A stretch of 64,000 nt of DNA from Mixta hanseatica (GTDB taxonomy: Bacteria > Pseudomonadota > Gammaproteobacteria > Enterobacterales > Enterobacteriaceae): assembly GCF_023517775.1 (NCBI RefSeq), contig NZ_CP082904.1, forward strand, positions 3,720,001 through 3,784,000, written 5' to 3'. This document shows, one piece after another, positions 18,688 to 28,010 of the stretch. The notes under the pieces were generated by a model that saw only the letters and a list, made by a program, of their open reading frames with translations, ran no database searches and had not been told where the DNA came from. Every line of letters starts with the position of its first letter. Positions within the stretch are counted from its first letter, which is position 1. The translations under genes were made by a program, and so were the position numbers.

Positions 18688-19332
18688 TTACAGCGCGACC
18701 GGGAAGATAGCGCCCAGCACCATCGCGCCAAGTATCGCGCCGCCGGTGATCGGTTTATTCCACAGGTAGAACAGCAGCGCGCCGATCAGCGAGCCAAGGC
18801 CAATAGGAATAGAAGCGCCCATCGCAGAGAGAATAATCAACGGCCCGAGGAAGCGTCCGGAGGTGTTGCCTGCCCCCATCATTACATCGGCGCCGTAGGT
18901 CGAGTCGCTCTGGTTAATGGTGAATTTACGCGCCAGGATAATGATGTAGCCAATCGCCACGCCGATAATCAGGCCGGTCGCCAGCGACGCGGCAAAGTTA
19001 GCCACGGGAAAGATAATGCCCGCGCCAAGCAGCAGCGCCGGCACGCCCAGACCGACGCCGGTTTGAATGGCGCCGCCAATATCCAGAATGCCGACCAGCG
19101 AGCCTTCGATAATGCGGGCGAACAGGAAGCTGGCGCCAAAGGCGGCTACCGCGCCGTACGCGCCGGTTTCCATTCCGGCACGCAGCATGGAAACAAAGGC
19201 CACTTCGTTAAAGGCGCCGATGCCGTACAGGTAATACATATGCGTACCGGCGAACACGCCGGCGGAAAGCAGGCCAACAAAGATCGGGAAGGACCAGTCG
19301 GCGTACCAAAATCCACTTTTAGTCTCGTTCAT
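18688..19332 (-). CDS. DUF4310 membrane protein (EF_0833/AHA_3914 family)
   Basis: A 214-residue hydrophobic protein with about six potential membrane segments, beginning WSFPIFVGLLSAGVFAGTHMYYLYGIGAFNE and ending GGAILGAMVLGAIFPVAL. Glycine-rich helices and a polar loop around YGADVMMGAGNTSGRF are its distinctive features. Always reported with DUF4311, DUF4312 and SFCGS genes. No function is established; its place between soluble proteins and catabolic enzymes suggests a transporter subunit. It follows DUF4311 by 13 bases. Confidence 0.82.
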   Translation of the reverse strand: MNETKSGFWYADWSFPIFVGLLSAGVFAGTHMYYLYGIGAFNEVAFVSMLRAGMETGAYGAVAAFGASFLFARIIEGSLVGILDIGGAIQTGVGLGVPALLLGAGIIFPVANFAASLATGLIIGVAIGYIIILARKFTINQSDSTYGADVMMGAGNTSGRFLGPLIILSAMGASIPIGLGSLIGALLFYLWNKPITGGAILGAMVLGAIFPVAL

Positions 19333-19345
19333 CGTATGCTCCCGG

Positions 19346-20122
19346 TTATTTTCCGCTCAGGCTGTTATGGATCATGTCAAGCCAGCCCGGCACGCCCATC
19401 TGGAACGATTCCAGCAGTTTCATATCGAAGCCGCGGAAGAAACCGCTCAGCACAAACAGCAGCACGATCGAGACCATCATCACTTTGGTGACTTTGTTCC
19501 AGCCGCTCTCTTCCACGCCTTTACCAATCAGGATGCCCAACACCAGGCCCGGTACGGCGTTGCCCATAATCAGCTGCGCCAGCCCGCCGAAAATGGTGGC
19601 CCAAAAGCCCGATTTTTTACCGGCGTCAATCGCCGCCAGCCAGAAAATCACCGGCATCACGGTATTAACCAGCAGGTTGGCGGCCGGAACCAGGACCTTA
19701 ACCGCCGTGACCTGTAGCGCTTCCGGCACCGCCGAGGCAGTTGAATTAAGGAAGGCCACGACAAACATGCCGATGATGCCGCAGGCAATCGCCATTTTTT
19801 TCGGATCGTGCAGCGTTTCGGCGACGTTGCGGTTTTTGATCATCAGCGCTGCCGCGCCCCAGTTAGGGATAATGCGGTGGTCAACGTCCTGGGTAAAAGA
19901 ACCGGCCGCCACTGAGGACGCCCACGCGTTAAAAAAGAAGCCAAGGCCAAAAGAGAAGTGAGAAGCGGGATCGCCTTCACAGGAGTTAAGTTCGCCCAGT
20001 GTTCGAAATGCGCCCATGCCTTGAGAGGTTGGCGCATGAAACATACGCGCAGCGCCTGCGCCGACGCCTACGCCGACCAGCCCCCCAATCACCAGCGACT
20101 TAAGCAAAATAATTAAAAACAT
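19346..20122 (-). CDS. DUF4311 membrane protein (EF_0832/AHA_3913 family)
   Basis: A 258-residue multi-pass protein. The N-terminal helix (MFLIILLKSLVIGGLVGVGVGAGAARMFH) leads to a soluble-looking segment with FRTLGELNSCEGDPASHFSFGLGFFFN and then four or five more hydrophobic helices. Function unknown. It is most likely the partner of DUF4310 in a two-component membrane permease. Not similar in plain sight to PTS EIIC proteins, although PRD regulators flank the operon. Confidence 0.82.
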   Translation of the reverse strand: MFLIILLKSLVIGGLVGVGVGAGAARMFHAPTSQGMGAFRTLGELNSCEGDPASHFSFGLGFFFNAWASSVAAGSFTQDVDHRIIPNWGAAALMIKNRNVAETLHDPKKMAIACGIIGMFVVAFLNSTASAVPEALQVTAVKVLVPAANLLVNTVMPVIFWLAAIDAGKKSGFWATIFGGLAQLIMGNAVPGLVLGILIGKGVEESGWNKVTKVMMVSIVLLFVLSGFFRGFDMKLLESFQMGVPGWLDMIHNSLSGK

Positions 20123-20155
20123 CAGTCTTTCCTTATGTCTTATCGCCTAACGTTT

Positions 20156-20455
20156 TTATTGCGCGATCGTAAATTCCACCTGGTCGGTATCAATCACGGT
20201 CACGTTGACGGTAATTTCCAGCTCTACGCGGTAACTCCGTCGCTCACGCGGCAGAAAGAAAAACAGAAACTTCTCTTTTCTGACGCTCTGCTGCGCACGA
20301 ATAACTTTTACGTCCTGTGGCTCGATGCGCAGCAAAACTTTTTGTGTGGATTGCAGCACCTTGTGCTGCACATGGCTGAGCGCATCAGCAAATGCCCTGC
20401 TTTGCGTATCGCCTTTGCCGCTGACCAGAACCGCAGTGGTAAATTGCTGTTTCAT
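20156..20455 (-). CDS. DUF4312 small cytosolic protein (EF_0831/AHA_3912 family)
   Basis: A 99-residue protein without membrane segments or signal peptide. It contains the pattern SGKGDTQSRAFADALSHVQHKVL and a basic FFLPRERRSYRVELEI strand region, suggesting a small alpha/beta fold. It begins 2 bases after the SFCGS stop, so the two are probably translated together and may form a cytosolic module on the membrane pair. Function unknown. Confidence 0.8.
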   Translation of the reverse strand: MKQQFTTAVLVSGKGDTQSRAFADALSHVQHKVLQSTQKVLLRIEPQDVKVIRAQQSVRKEKFLFFFLPRERRSYRVELEITVNVTVIDTDQVEFTIAQ

Positions 20456-20457
20456 GC

Positions 20458-20814
20458 TTAGCTGCCGTACTTTTTATTCCAGGCCAGCACCAGCTTCTCG
20501 CCCAATTCCTCTTTATCCATAAAGCCGAATCCCAGTACGTTGGCGCCTTCATTAATGGCCGTTACGCCTTCATCGATCGAGCGCATGCCGTGCTTAGCTT
20601 TATAACCATATTTATTCGATGCGGTGATTGCGCCCGCGCCACCGCTGCCGCAGAAAGAGATGCCGAAGTCGGCGTTTTCCGCTTTCATCACATCGCCCAG
20701 TTTCATATCCGCCGCGACGCCAGGCACCACGACCGCACGACCGCCCGCTTTTTCGATCCCGGCCGCAACTTTTTGTCCTTTACCTAAACGATCGCCAATC
20801 ACTACGGTTACCAT
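20458..20814 (-). CDS. SFCGS-family protein, RpiB/LacAB-like (EF_0830/AHA_3911 family)
   Basis: A 118-residue cytosolic protein. The naming motif is DFGISFCGSGGAGAITASNK with Cys55. The C-terminal half lines up by eye with ribose-5-phosphate isomerase B: GISFCGSGGAGAITASNK against RpiB GILICGTGIGISIAANK, then ANVLGFG against TNVLAFG, then a closing helix with LVLAWN against IVDAWL. The RpiB active-site Cys is thus kept, but the catalytic His before NDTNVL is replaced (AINEGANVL). It may be an isomerase-derived binding or enzymatic subunit. First gene after the small PRD protein, 56 bases downstream. Confidence 0.8.
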   Translation of the reverse strand: MVTVVIGDRLGKGQKVAAGIEKAGGRAVVVPGVAADMKLGDVMKAENADFGISFCGSGGAGAITASNKYGYKAKHGMRSIDEGVTAINEGANVLGFGFMDKEELGEKLVLAWNKKYGS

Positions 20815-20870
20815 ATTGCGTTCCTTCTGTTGGGGTTGCTTACTGCTGGCGGGCCTCGGCCTGCCGCTGA

Positions 20871-21200
20871 TTAATTTGATTTCGCCACTTCAAAATGAAC
20901 GGAAAGCAGCCAGGCCTCTTCACGCGGCAGGTTGCCGAACAGATCGACCACCTGTTGCGCCAGCCGCATTGATTCAGGAGAGATATCCTCAAACAGTTCG
21001 GCTTCAACTTCCGGCAGCGGCTCGCCGGTTAATGAGCGCAGCGCCATCGCGCGTACGTGGGAGGCCAGCATTTGTTGCTGTACCGCATTGGGATAAATCG
21101 CTTCCGTGGTAAAGAGTTGCTCTATTTGTTTCTTTACCCGCTCAGCCAGCGCATCAATCTCAGTGTCGCTGACCGGCTTTTGTACCGCACTGTTATTCAC
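20871..21200 (-). CDS. Stand-alone PRD-domain protein (EF_0829/AHA_3910 family)
   Basis: A 109-residue single PRD domain with both expected phosphorylatable histidines: His48 in MLASHVRAMALR and His102 in EEAWLLSVHFEVAK. It has no DNA- or RNA-binding domain. The start is taken as GTG at 21200, preceded by AGGAG at 8-base spacing; this gives the family length (about 107 aa), while the frame stays open upstream without similarity. It heads the operon and may act as a phosphorylation-dependent partner or modulator of the big PRD regulator at the operon's other end. Confidence 0.78.
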   Translation of the reverse strand: MNNSAVQKPVSDTEIDALAERVKKQIEQLFTTEAIYPNAVQQQMLASHVRAMALRSLTGEPLPEVEAELFEDISPESMRLAQQVVDLFGNLPREEAWLLSVHFEVAKSN

Positions 21201-21606
21201 CTTTCCCACTCCTGATTGCCTGAATATCCGTTTGTTTCGCGTTGAAAACAAAGTAGCGCTATCTCCGGCGGGTTTGTAGCCTAAATTTTTCCGCCACAAA
21301 GTGGAAATAACAGCGCGCTCGATGCGCAACGTCGCAAAATAGTTATTCTGGGCGAAATAATGGCGAAAGGAAGCCATCTCATGCGAGGAATAGCGCCCAT
21401 TTACGTAAAAAGCAGAAATAAACTGTGGAAGCGGCACAGGAAAAAAACGGCGACGCTCTTAATAATAAGAAAAGATTATGAATAACAGCAGCGGATAAGA
21501 TTAAATAAGAATTAATTATTTATTAGCATAAATAATAATGAGAATACTTATGATAAAAAATAAAAAAACCGGGCGCGCTATTGCACCCGGCATCTCTGTG
21601 TAACTA
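21201..21606. other. Intergenic region ahead of the accessory operon
   Basis: About 400 bases between pmbA and the GTG of the first operon gene. The half nearest pmbA (about 21455-21560) is strikingly AT-rich compared with its surroundings and probably carries the operon promoter and regulator sites. No unambiguous sigma-70 or sigma-54 (TGGCAC-N5-TTGC) promoter was found by eye. The open frame across 21201-21437 has no recognisable product. Confidence 0.5.
21561..21590 (-). terminator. pmbA terminator
   Basis: CCGGGCGC (21569-21576) and GCACCCGG (21583-21590) form a stem with one G-U pair. Seven A residues at 21562-21568 give a T-run on the minus strand. It separates pmbA from the accessory operon, so the latter needs its own promoter. 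Confidence 0.85.
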
Positions 21607-22947
21607 TTATTGCCCGGCGATGCTCATTTCCGGCAGCAGCACAGAACCGCACTGAATATTGCTGCGCGTCTCAATATCGTTGCCGACGGTCACCATATTA
21701 CGCCACATATCCTTCAGGTTACCGGCAATGGTAATTTCACTAACCGGATACTGAATTTCACCATTTTCGACCCAAAATCCCGCCGCGCCGCGTGAATAGT
21801 CGCCGGTGATGCCGCTTACGCCCTGGCCCATCAGTTCAGTTACCACCAGACCTTTGCCCATTTGTTTGAGCAGGTCATCAAAGCTGCTGCCCTGACCGGC
21901 GATACGCCAGTTATGGATGCCACCGGCATGGCCGGTGCTTTGCAGCCCCAGCTTACGCGCGGCGTAGCTGGTCAGCAGCCAGGTTTGCAGCACGCCATCC
22001 TTCACAATTTCACGATCCTGAGTACGCACGCCTTCGCTATCGAACGGCGTGGAGGCCAGCCCTTTTAGCAGATGCGGTTTTTCTTCAATGGTCAGCCATT
22101 CCGGCAGAATCTGGGTGCCCAGCGCATCCAGCAGGAAGGTGGATTTGCGATAGACGCTGCTGCCGCTGATAGCGCCGACCAGATGGCCAAACAGGCCGGT
22201 AGCCACTTCCGGCGCGAAAATTACCGGCGCCTTCATGGTGGGCAGCTTGCGCGGCGCCAGGCGCGACAGGGTACGCCGCGCGCACTCCTGACCCACCCAT
22301 TCCGGCGACTGAAGATCGCCTAAGGCGCGACCAATGGTATAGGCATAATCACGTTCCATATCGCCTTCCGCTTCCGCGATCACACAGCTGGAAAGCGAAT
22401 GACGGCTGGAGCAGTAGCTTTGCAGCATGCCGTGGCTGTTGCCGAACACCTTGATCCCGACGTGGCTGTTAAAGCTGCCGCCTTCGGTATTGGTAATGCG
22501 CTTATCCGCCTGCAGCGAAGCCTGTTCCGCACGCGCCGCCATTTCGATCGCTTTGTCAGGATCGATCTCCCACGGATGGAAAAGATCGAGATCCGGCGCG
22601 TCAAAGGCCAGCAGCTCGCGATCGGCCATCCCGGCATAGGGATCGGGCGAGGTGTAACGGGCAATATCTACCGCCGCCTGCACGGTGCGCTTGATCGCCT
22701 CACTGCTGAGATCGGTAGAAGAGGCGCTGCCCTTACGATTTTGGTAGTAGACCGTAATGCCCAGCGCGCCATCGCTGTTGAACTCAACGTTTTCTACCTC
22801 ACCATAACGGGTACTGACGCCAATACCCGTGGTTTTACTGACCGCTACCTCAGCGCCGTCGGTACCTGCTTTCGCCAGCTCCAGCGCCTGGGCTACTGCC
22901 TGCTCCAGCACTTTACGTTGTTCTGCAACCTGAGTGAGTATTTTCAT
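21607..22947 (-). CDS. pmbA: PmbA/TldE, metalloprotease TldD/E subunit
   Basis: A 446-residue TldE protein. With TldD it forms a heterodimeric protease that degrades unfolded peptides and matures microcin B17 and the CcdA antitoxin. TldE lacks the zinc-binding HExxxH that TldD carries, as here. The family ends [40 protein letters not shown], split across the last residues. The ATG at 22947 ([16 protein letters not shown]) gives nearly the E. coli length (450). Divergent from darP. Confidence 0.95.
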   Translation of the reverse strand: MKILTQVAEQRKVLEQAVAQALELAKAGTDGAEVAVSKTTGIGVSTRYGEVENVEFNSDGALGITVYYQNRKGSASSTDLSSEAIKRTVQAAVDIARYTSPDPYAGMADRELLAFDAPDLDLFHPWEIDPDKAIEMAARAEQASLQADKRITNTEGGSFNSHVGIKVFGNSHGMLQSYCSSRHSLSSCVIAEAEGDMERDYAYTIGRALGDLQSPEWVGQECARRTLSRLAPRKLPTMKAPVIFAPEVATGLFGHLVGAISGSSVYRKSTFLLDALGTQILPEWLTIEEKPHLLKGLASTPFDSEGVRTQDREIVKDGVLQTWLLTSYAARKLGLQSTGHAGGIHNWRIAGQGSSFDDLLKQMGKGLVVTELMGQGVSGITGDYSRGAAGFWVENGEIQYPVSEITIAGNLKDMWRNMVTVGNDIETRSNIQCGSVLLPEMSIAGQ

Positions 22948-23111
22948 TGATCTACCATAATATGATGAGTACGGTCTGCCCTTGCTGGCAGCCAGCCATT
23001 GCAAGGCAACGCGCGAGTTGTATCCTTATCTGGAGTCTAACAGAGTCAGAGAACAATTTCGCAGTAGCCGCGTAACCTGTTAGCATTAGCCTCTTTTTCA
23101 GGAGCCTGATA

Positions 23112-23657
23112 ATGACGAAACACCCCGAAGAGTGGCTCGATGACGTACCGGATAATCAAGAAGAAGAAGATGAAGAGATTATCTGGGTCAGTAAGAGTGA
23201 GATTAAACGTGATGCCGAAGAGCTGAAGCGACTCGGCGCGGAGATGGTCGATCTGGGGAAAAACTCTCTCGATCGCCTGCCGCTGGACGAAGAACTGCGC
23301 GATGCGATTGAGCTGGCGCAGCGCATTAAGAAAGAGGGCCGCCGCCGTCAGCTACAGCTGATCGGCAAACTGCTGCGCGCGCGCGATCCCGATCCGATCT
23401 ACCAGGCGCTGGATAAGCTGAAAAACCGGCATAACCAGCAGGTCGCGCTGTTCCATAAGCTGGAAGCAATGCGCGACCGTCTGGTGGAACAGGGCGACGA
23501 CGCCATGCCTGAGGTGCTGAACCTCTATCCACACGCCGATCGTCAACAGCTGCGCAGCATGATCCGTAACGCGCAAAAAGAAAAGGCCGCCAATAAGCCG
23601 CCAAAGTCGTATCGTCAGATCTTCCAGTATCTGCGCGAACTGGCTGAAACCGCTTAA
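23112..23657 (+). CDS. darP: DarP (YjgA), 50S ribosomal assembly factor
   Basis: A 181-residue helical DUF615 protein that binds late pre-50S particles. The acidic N-terminus ([29 protein letters not shown]) is followed by helices with LVELAQRIK-like and [13 protein letters not shown] motifs and ends [17 protein letters not shown]. Same length class as E. coli YjgA (183). Divergent from pmbA as in E. coli. Confidence 0.95.
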   Translation: MTKHPEEWLDDVPDNQEEEDEEIIWVSKSEIKRDAEELKRLGAEMVDLGKNSLDRLPLDEELRDAIELAQRIKKEGRRRQLQLIGKLLRARDPDPIYQALDKLKNRHNQQVALFHKLEAMRDRLVEQGDDAMPEVLNLYPHADRQQLRSMIRNAQKEKAANKPPKSYRQIFQYLRELAETA

Positions 23658-23677
23658 GCTATCGTCCCTGCAGTAAC

Positions 23678-23708
23678 AGCGTTACGCTCTTTTCTTAAGC
23701 GTAACGCT
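23678..23708. repeat. Inverted repeat between convergent darP and mpl
   Basis: AGCGTTACGCT (23678-23688) and AGCGTAACGCT (23698-23708) are perfect inverted copies with a 9-nt loop. A strong 11-bp hairpin between two convergent genes without a real T-run; possibly a shared transcript end. Confidence 0.55.
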
Positions 23709-23763
23709 GGCTTGCTGCCGCTCTCCCCCGCCACGCTTTCGCGCCCTAACGTCCGGCTAACGG

Positions 23764-25119
23764 TTATTTGGCTAAGCGTTCCAGCAGTTTCTGATGAATA
23801 CCGCCAAAGCCGCCGTTGCTCATAACCAAAATGGTATCGCCCGGATGCGCATGTTTAGCGATCGTCTCTACCAGCGCATCGATATCTGCGCTCCAGAAGG
23901 CGGGCTGAATACAGGCATCGGCTACTTCCGCCACCTGCCAGGGAATATGGTGCGGTTGGAACAGAAACACCTCATCGGCACGCCCCAGCGCCGGCGCGAT
24001 ATCGTCTTTACTGACGCCCAGCTTCATGGTGTTAGAGCGCGGCTCCAGCACGGCAAGGATACGGGCGGTGCCGCCTACTTTGCTGCGCAGCGCGGCCAGC
24101 GTCGCCAGAATCGCGGTAGGATGGTGGGCGAAGTCGTCATACACTTTAATGCCGTTGGCCTCGCCGCGCAGCTCCAGACGACGACGCGCGTTGATAAATT
24201 CATCCAGCGCGCGGCCGGCATCTTCCGGCTTCACGCCGACATGACGCGCGGCGGCAATGGCCATCAGACCGTTATGCATGTTGTGCTCGCCCACCAGCGA
24301 CCAGTTTACTTCCGCTACGCGTTCGCCATCCAGCCAGGCTTCCCAGCGTGAGGCGTCCGGCGTCAGTTTCTTCGCCTGCCAGCGGCCGTTCTCGCCCACC
24401 GTTTCCTGCTCGCTCCAGCAGCCCATCGCCATCACCTGCTTCAGGTTGGTATCGTGTTCCGGCAGCAGGATTTTGCCCTGACCCGGCACGATACGCACCA
24501 GATGGTGGAACTGCTTCTGGATAGCACGCAGATCGTCAAAAATATCGGCGTGGTCAAATTCGAGGTTATTCAGAATTAACGTGCGTGGGCAATAGTGAAC
24601 AAACTTGGATCGCTTATCGAAAAAGGCGCAGTCATACTCGTCCGCCTCAATCACGAAGAATGGGCTTTTTCCTAAAGTTGCGGATACCGAGAAATTTCCC
24701 GGCACGCCGCCGATCACAAAGCCGGGTTCCAGCCCGCAGGCCTGTAAAATCCACGCTGTCATGCCTGCGGTGGTGGTTTTTCCATGGGTTCCCGCCACGG
24801 CGATCACCCAGCGGTCGCGCAAGACGAAATCATGCAGCCACTGCGGCCCAGACATATAGGGAATATTGCGTTCCAGTACCGCTTCAACGCAGGCGTTGCC
24901 GCGCGTCATCGCGTTGCCGATAATGACTAAATCGGGCGCGGGATCAAGCTGACTGGCATCGTAACCCTGAATTAAATCAATGCCTTGGTTCTCCAGCAGC
25001 ACGCTCATTGGCGGATAAACGTTGGCGTCAGAGCCAGTGACTTCATGGCCCATCGCACGCGCCAGCATCGCCAGCCCGCCCATAAAAGTGCCACAGATAC
25101 CCAGGATATGAATACGCAT
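23764..25119 (-). CDS. mpl: Mpl, UDP-MurNAc:L-Ala-gamma-D-Glu-meso-DAP ligase
   Basis: A 451-residue cytosolic Mur-ligase-fold enzyme that reattaches the recycled murein tripeptide to UDP-MurNAc. The N-terminal segment has MRIHILGICGTFMGGLAMLARAMGHEVTGSD, the ATP P-loop is VAGTHGKTTTAGM (about 110), and DDFAHHPTAI and EPRSNTMKLG mark the C-terminal domain. Divergent from fbp across about 170 bases. Confidence 0.95.
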   Translation of the reverse strand: MRIHILGICGTFMGGLAMLARAMGHEVTGSDANVYPPMSVLLENQGIDLIQGYDASQLDPAPDLVIIGNAMTRGNACVEAVLERNIPYMSGPQWLHDFVLRDRWVIAVAGTHGKTTTAGMTAWILQACGLEPGFVIGGVPGNFSVSATLGKSPFFVIEADEYDCAFFDKRSKFVHYCPRTLILNNLEFDHADIFDDLRAIQKQFHHLVRIVPGQGKILLPEHDTNLKQVMAMGCWSEQETVGENGRWQAKKLTPDASRWEAWLDGERVAEVNWSLVGEHNMHNGLMAIAAARHVGVKPEDAGRALDEFINARRRLELRGEANGIKVYDDFAHHPTAILATLAALRSKVGGTARILAVLEPRSNTMKLGVSKDDIAPALGRADEVFLFQPHHIPWQVAEVADACIQPAFWSADIDALVETIAKHAHPGDTILVMSNGGFGGIHQKLLERLAK

Positions 25120-25287
25120 AAAAGGTCCGTTTTCGAAAAAGTTCGGGGCACAGTGTAGCGCTGAGCGGCGCGGGAAGAAACGGATTTGACCTATGGTCTT
25201 TGTGGTTCATTCCGTTAAACTGCGATGGCATACGTTGCAGCTTTGTACCCTATGCTGCTACTCCATCGAAGATTCAGGGATTGTGTT

Positions 25288-26295
25288 ATGAAAACATTAG
25301 GCGAATTTATCGTCGAGAAGCAACACGACTTTCCGCATGCCACAGGTGAACTGACGGCGCTGATCTCCGCTATTAAGCTCGGCGCTAAAATTATCCATCG
25401 CGATATTAATAAAGCCGGGCTGGTTGATATTCTGGGCGCCAGCGGCGTTGAAAACGTTCAGGGCGAGCAGCAGATGAAACTTGATCTGTTCGCTAACGAA
25501 AAACTGAAGGCGGCGTTAAAAGCGCGCGGCATCGTGGCCGGTATCGCATCTGAAGAAGAGGACGAAATCGTTATCTTCGAAGGCGTGGAAAACGGTAAGT
25601 ATGTCGTGTTAATGGACCCGCTGGATGGCTCGTCGAATATCGATGTCAACGTTTCCGTTGGTACGATTTTCTCTATCTATCGTCGCGTAACGCCGCCCGG
25701 TACGCCAGTCACCGAAGCGGACTTTATGCAGCCGGGCAATAAGCAGGTCGCCGCCGGTTATGTGGTTTACGGCTCTTCAACCATGCTGGTTTACACTACC
25801 GGTTGCGGCGTACACGCCTTTACTTACGATCCGTCGCTGGGCGTGTTTTGTCTGAGTCAGGAACGTATGACGTTCCCGGAGAAGGGCTACACCTACTCCA
25901 TTAACGAAGGCAACTATATTCGTTTCCCACAGGGCGTGAAGAAATACCTGAAGTTCTGCCAGGAAGAGGATAAAGCGACTCATCGTCCTTATACCTCGCG
26001 TTATATCGGCTCTCTGGTGGCGGATTTCCACCGTAACCTGCTGAAGGGCGGCATCTACCTCTATCCCAGCACTGCCAGCCACCCAAGCGGCAAGCTGCGC
26101 CTGCTGTATGAGTGTAACCCGATGGCCTTCCTGGCCGAGCAGGCGGGCGGCAAAGCCAGCGATGGTAAAAATCGTATCCTTGATTTGCAGCCGGAAGCGT
26201 TGCATCAGCGTTGCCCCTTCTTTGTCGGCAACGATGCAATGGTAGAGGATGTAGAGCGCTTTATGCGCGAATATCCCGACGAGCATCAGGCTTAA
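25288..26295 (+). CDS. fbp: Fructose-1,6-bisphosphatase class I
   Basis: A 335-residue gluconeogenic enzyme that hydrolyses fructose-1,6-bisphosphate to fructose-6-phosphate; Mg2+-dependent and AMP-inhibited. The metal site is [20 protein letters not shown], with EEEDE upstream, and the sugar-phosphate site includes [20 protein letters not shown]. The ATG at 25288 ([12 protein letters not shown]) matches E. coli Fbp (332 aa). Confidence 0.97.
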   Translation: MKTLGEFIVEKQHDFPHATGELTALISAIKLGAKIIHRDINKAGLVDILGASGVENVQGEQQMKLDLFANEKLKAALKARGIVAGIASEEEDEIVIFEGVENGKYVVLMDPLDGSSNIDVNVSVGTIFSIYRRVTPPGTPVTEADFMQPGNKQVAAGYVVYGSSTMLVYTTGCGVHAFTYDPSLGVFCLSQERMTFPEKGYTYSINEGNYIRFPQGVKKYLKFCQEEDKATHRPYTSRYIGSLVADFHRNLLKGGIYLYPSTASHPSGKLRLLYECNPMAFLAEQAGGKASDGKNRILDLQPEALHQRCPFFVGNDAMVEDVERFMREYPDEHQA

Positions 26296-26300
26296 GCGAT

Positions 26301-26335
26301 AAAAAGGCCGCCAGCATCATGCTGGCGGCCTTTTT
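26301..26335. terminator. Bidirectional terminator between fbp and a chemoreceptor
   Basis: AAAAAGGCCGCCAGCA (26301-26316) pairs with TGCTGGCGGCCTTTTT (26320-26335). The symmetric A-run and T-run serve both convergent genes. Confidence 0.93.
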
Positions 26336-26366
26336 CATTATGGCCCGACGCGCCTGCCTGCTGCAC

Positions 26367-27932
26367 TTACTTCGTTATATTTACCCGAAACTGCGACATG
26401 CTGCTTACCAGCTGACGCGACTGCTCTTCCAGCGATTGCGTGGCCGCTGCGGCCTGCTCGACTAATGCGGCATTTTGCTGCGCCACTTCATCCATCTGAC
26501 TCACCGCCTGATTGATCTGCTCGATATCGTGGCTTTGCTCCAGCGATGCGTCGGAAATCTCTTTCATCAGGGCGGTAACATCTTTCACTTCGGTAGCGAT
26601 AGCATTTATGGTTGCGCCGGCGCGCTGCGCCATGTCGCTTCCCTCTTTCACCCGGCCTTGCGATTCGCCAATCAACTGACGGATCTCTTTTGCCGCTCCC
26701 GCGCTGCGCTGCGCCAGATTGCGCACTTCACTCGCCACGACGGCGAAGCCGCGCCCCTGCTCCCCGGCACGCGCCGCCTCTACCGAGGCGTTCAATGCCA
26801 GAATATTGGTCTGGAAAGCAATACCGTCAATAACGCCCAGAATATCAGCGATATGGTTGGCGCTTTCAGCAATTTCCTGCATCTTGCCGGTAACGCTGCT
26901 GACCACTTCAGCACCCGTTGCGGCAGTAGTGGAAACATTGCGCGCCAGCTGATGCGCCTGCTGCGCATTGTCAGCGCTCTGTTTCACCGTCAGGGTTAAT
27001 TTTTCCATGCTGCCCGCCGTTTGTTCCAGCGAAGTTGCCGACTCTTCCGTGCGCTGTGACAGGTTAAGATTGCCCAACGAGAGTTCACGGCTGCCTACGT
27101 CGATCTGTAGCGAGGCTTCCATCACCCGGCTAACGGAATCAAGCAGTCCCTGCTGCATTTTTCTCATCGCTTCAATTAAGCGCCCCAGTTCATTGCGGCC
27201 TGCATCCGGTATCGGCTGCGTTAGATCGCCGATGGCGATATGTTCCAGCTGTTCAATCGCCTGATTCAATGGCTTCAGCAGCACCGCTTTTAACGCCATC
27301 CATGCGATAACCAGCAGCGTCAGGGTTAACAGGCCGCAGACGATAATACTGATCCGCATTATCTTCTCATTCAGTTTCGCCTGCTCTACACGTATATTGC
27401 TGATTTGATTAGTATCCAGCGCAAAGGCTTCAAATGCCTGTTGATAGCCGCCGGTAGAGGAGGTAAGCACATGCCCTACCAGCTGGTAATAAGCATTGGC
27501 GTCTTTATTTTCCAGCGCCCGTAATAAAGGGTCGATGCCTTGTTGCCTGTAACGTTGATAGCTGGTTTCAAGCGCCTTAAGTAGCTCTTTGCCTGTTTCT
27601 GTCTCAATATGGCTGGCCGCTACTCTGTCCATCGCCTCTTGCGCTTGTCGGACATAATCAATCACGCGGGCAATATTTTTTTCTGCTTCAGCCAGTTGAT
27701 TGGTGCTGAGTTGATGAAACGCCGTCGCCGCCGTGGCACGGGCACGAAACAAATTACTGTTATTCTGATAAAGCGGGTCGATGACTTCGCTATCGATATA
27801 ATCGATTTCTTCAAGAAAATTATTTGATTTTTGCACCGCGCCAAGCCCAATAAAGCTGACGATAAGCAACAGCAACGTAACTGATGTCAGCAGGCAAATT
27901 AATGCCATACGCACAGATATATTTTTCAACAT
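26367..27932 (-). CDS. Methyl-accepting chemotaxis protein (Tar/Tsr-type 4HB sensor)
   Basis: A 521-residue chemoreceptor. TM1 is at about 8-30, a four-helix-bundle periplasmic sensor (TarH type, about 35-190) follows, then TM2 (about 191-212), a HAMP domain (about 213-266) and the cytoplasmic signalling bundle with the hairpin tip [30 protein letters not shown]. It ends QFRVNITK, without the CheR/CheB-binding NWETF-type pentapeptide, so it is probably a low-abundance receptor. The ligand cannot be told from sequence. Expressed from a sigma-28-like promoter. Confidence 0.9.
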   Translation of the reverse strand: MLKNISVRMALICLLTSVTLLLLIVSFIGLGAVQKSNNFLEEIDYIDSEVIDPLYQNNSNLFRARATAATAFHQLSTNQLAEAEKNIARVIDYVRQAQEAMDRVAASHIETETGKELLKALETSYQRYRQQGIDPLLRALENKDANAYYQLVGHVLTSSTGGYQQAFEAFALDTNQISNIRVEQAKLNEKIMRISIIVCGLLTLTLLVIAWMALKAVLLKPLNQAIEQLEHIAIGDLTQPIPDAGRNELGRLIEAMRKMQQGLLDSVSRVMEASLQIDVGSRELSLGNLNLSQRTEESATSLEQTAGSMEKLTLTVKQSADNAQQAHQLARNVSTTAATGAEVVSSVTGKMQEIAESANHIADILGVIDGIAFQTNILALNASVEAARAGEQGRGFAVVASEVRNLAQRSAGAAKEIRQLIGESQGRVKEGSDMAQRAGATINAIATEVKDVTALMKEISDASLEQSHDIEQINQAVSQMDEVAQQNAALVEQAAAATQSLEEQSRQLVSSMSQFRVNITK

Positions 27933-28010
27933 AAGATATTTTCCCTAAAAATAATAAAGGCTGAGTTCCTTCGCCTGGAGATTATGGTGAATTATTATTG
28001 TTCTCTATAA

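Noticed and set aside
21201..21437. N-terminal extension of the small PRD protein to an ATG at 21437
   Set aside because: The added 79 residues have no family similarity, and a GTG at 21200 with a good ribosome site gives the normal family length.
12488..21606. CRISPR arrays, insertion sequences or integrase genes around the accessory operon
   Set aside because: No direct repeat arrays, transposase frames or attachment duplications were seen at or within its edges.
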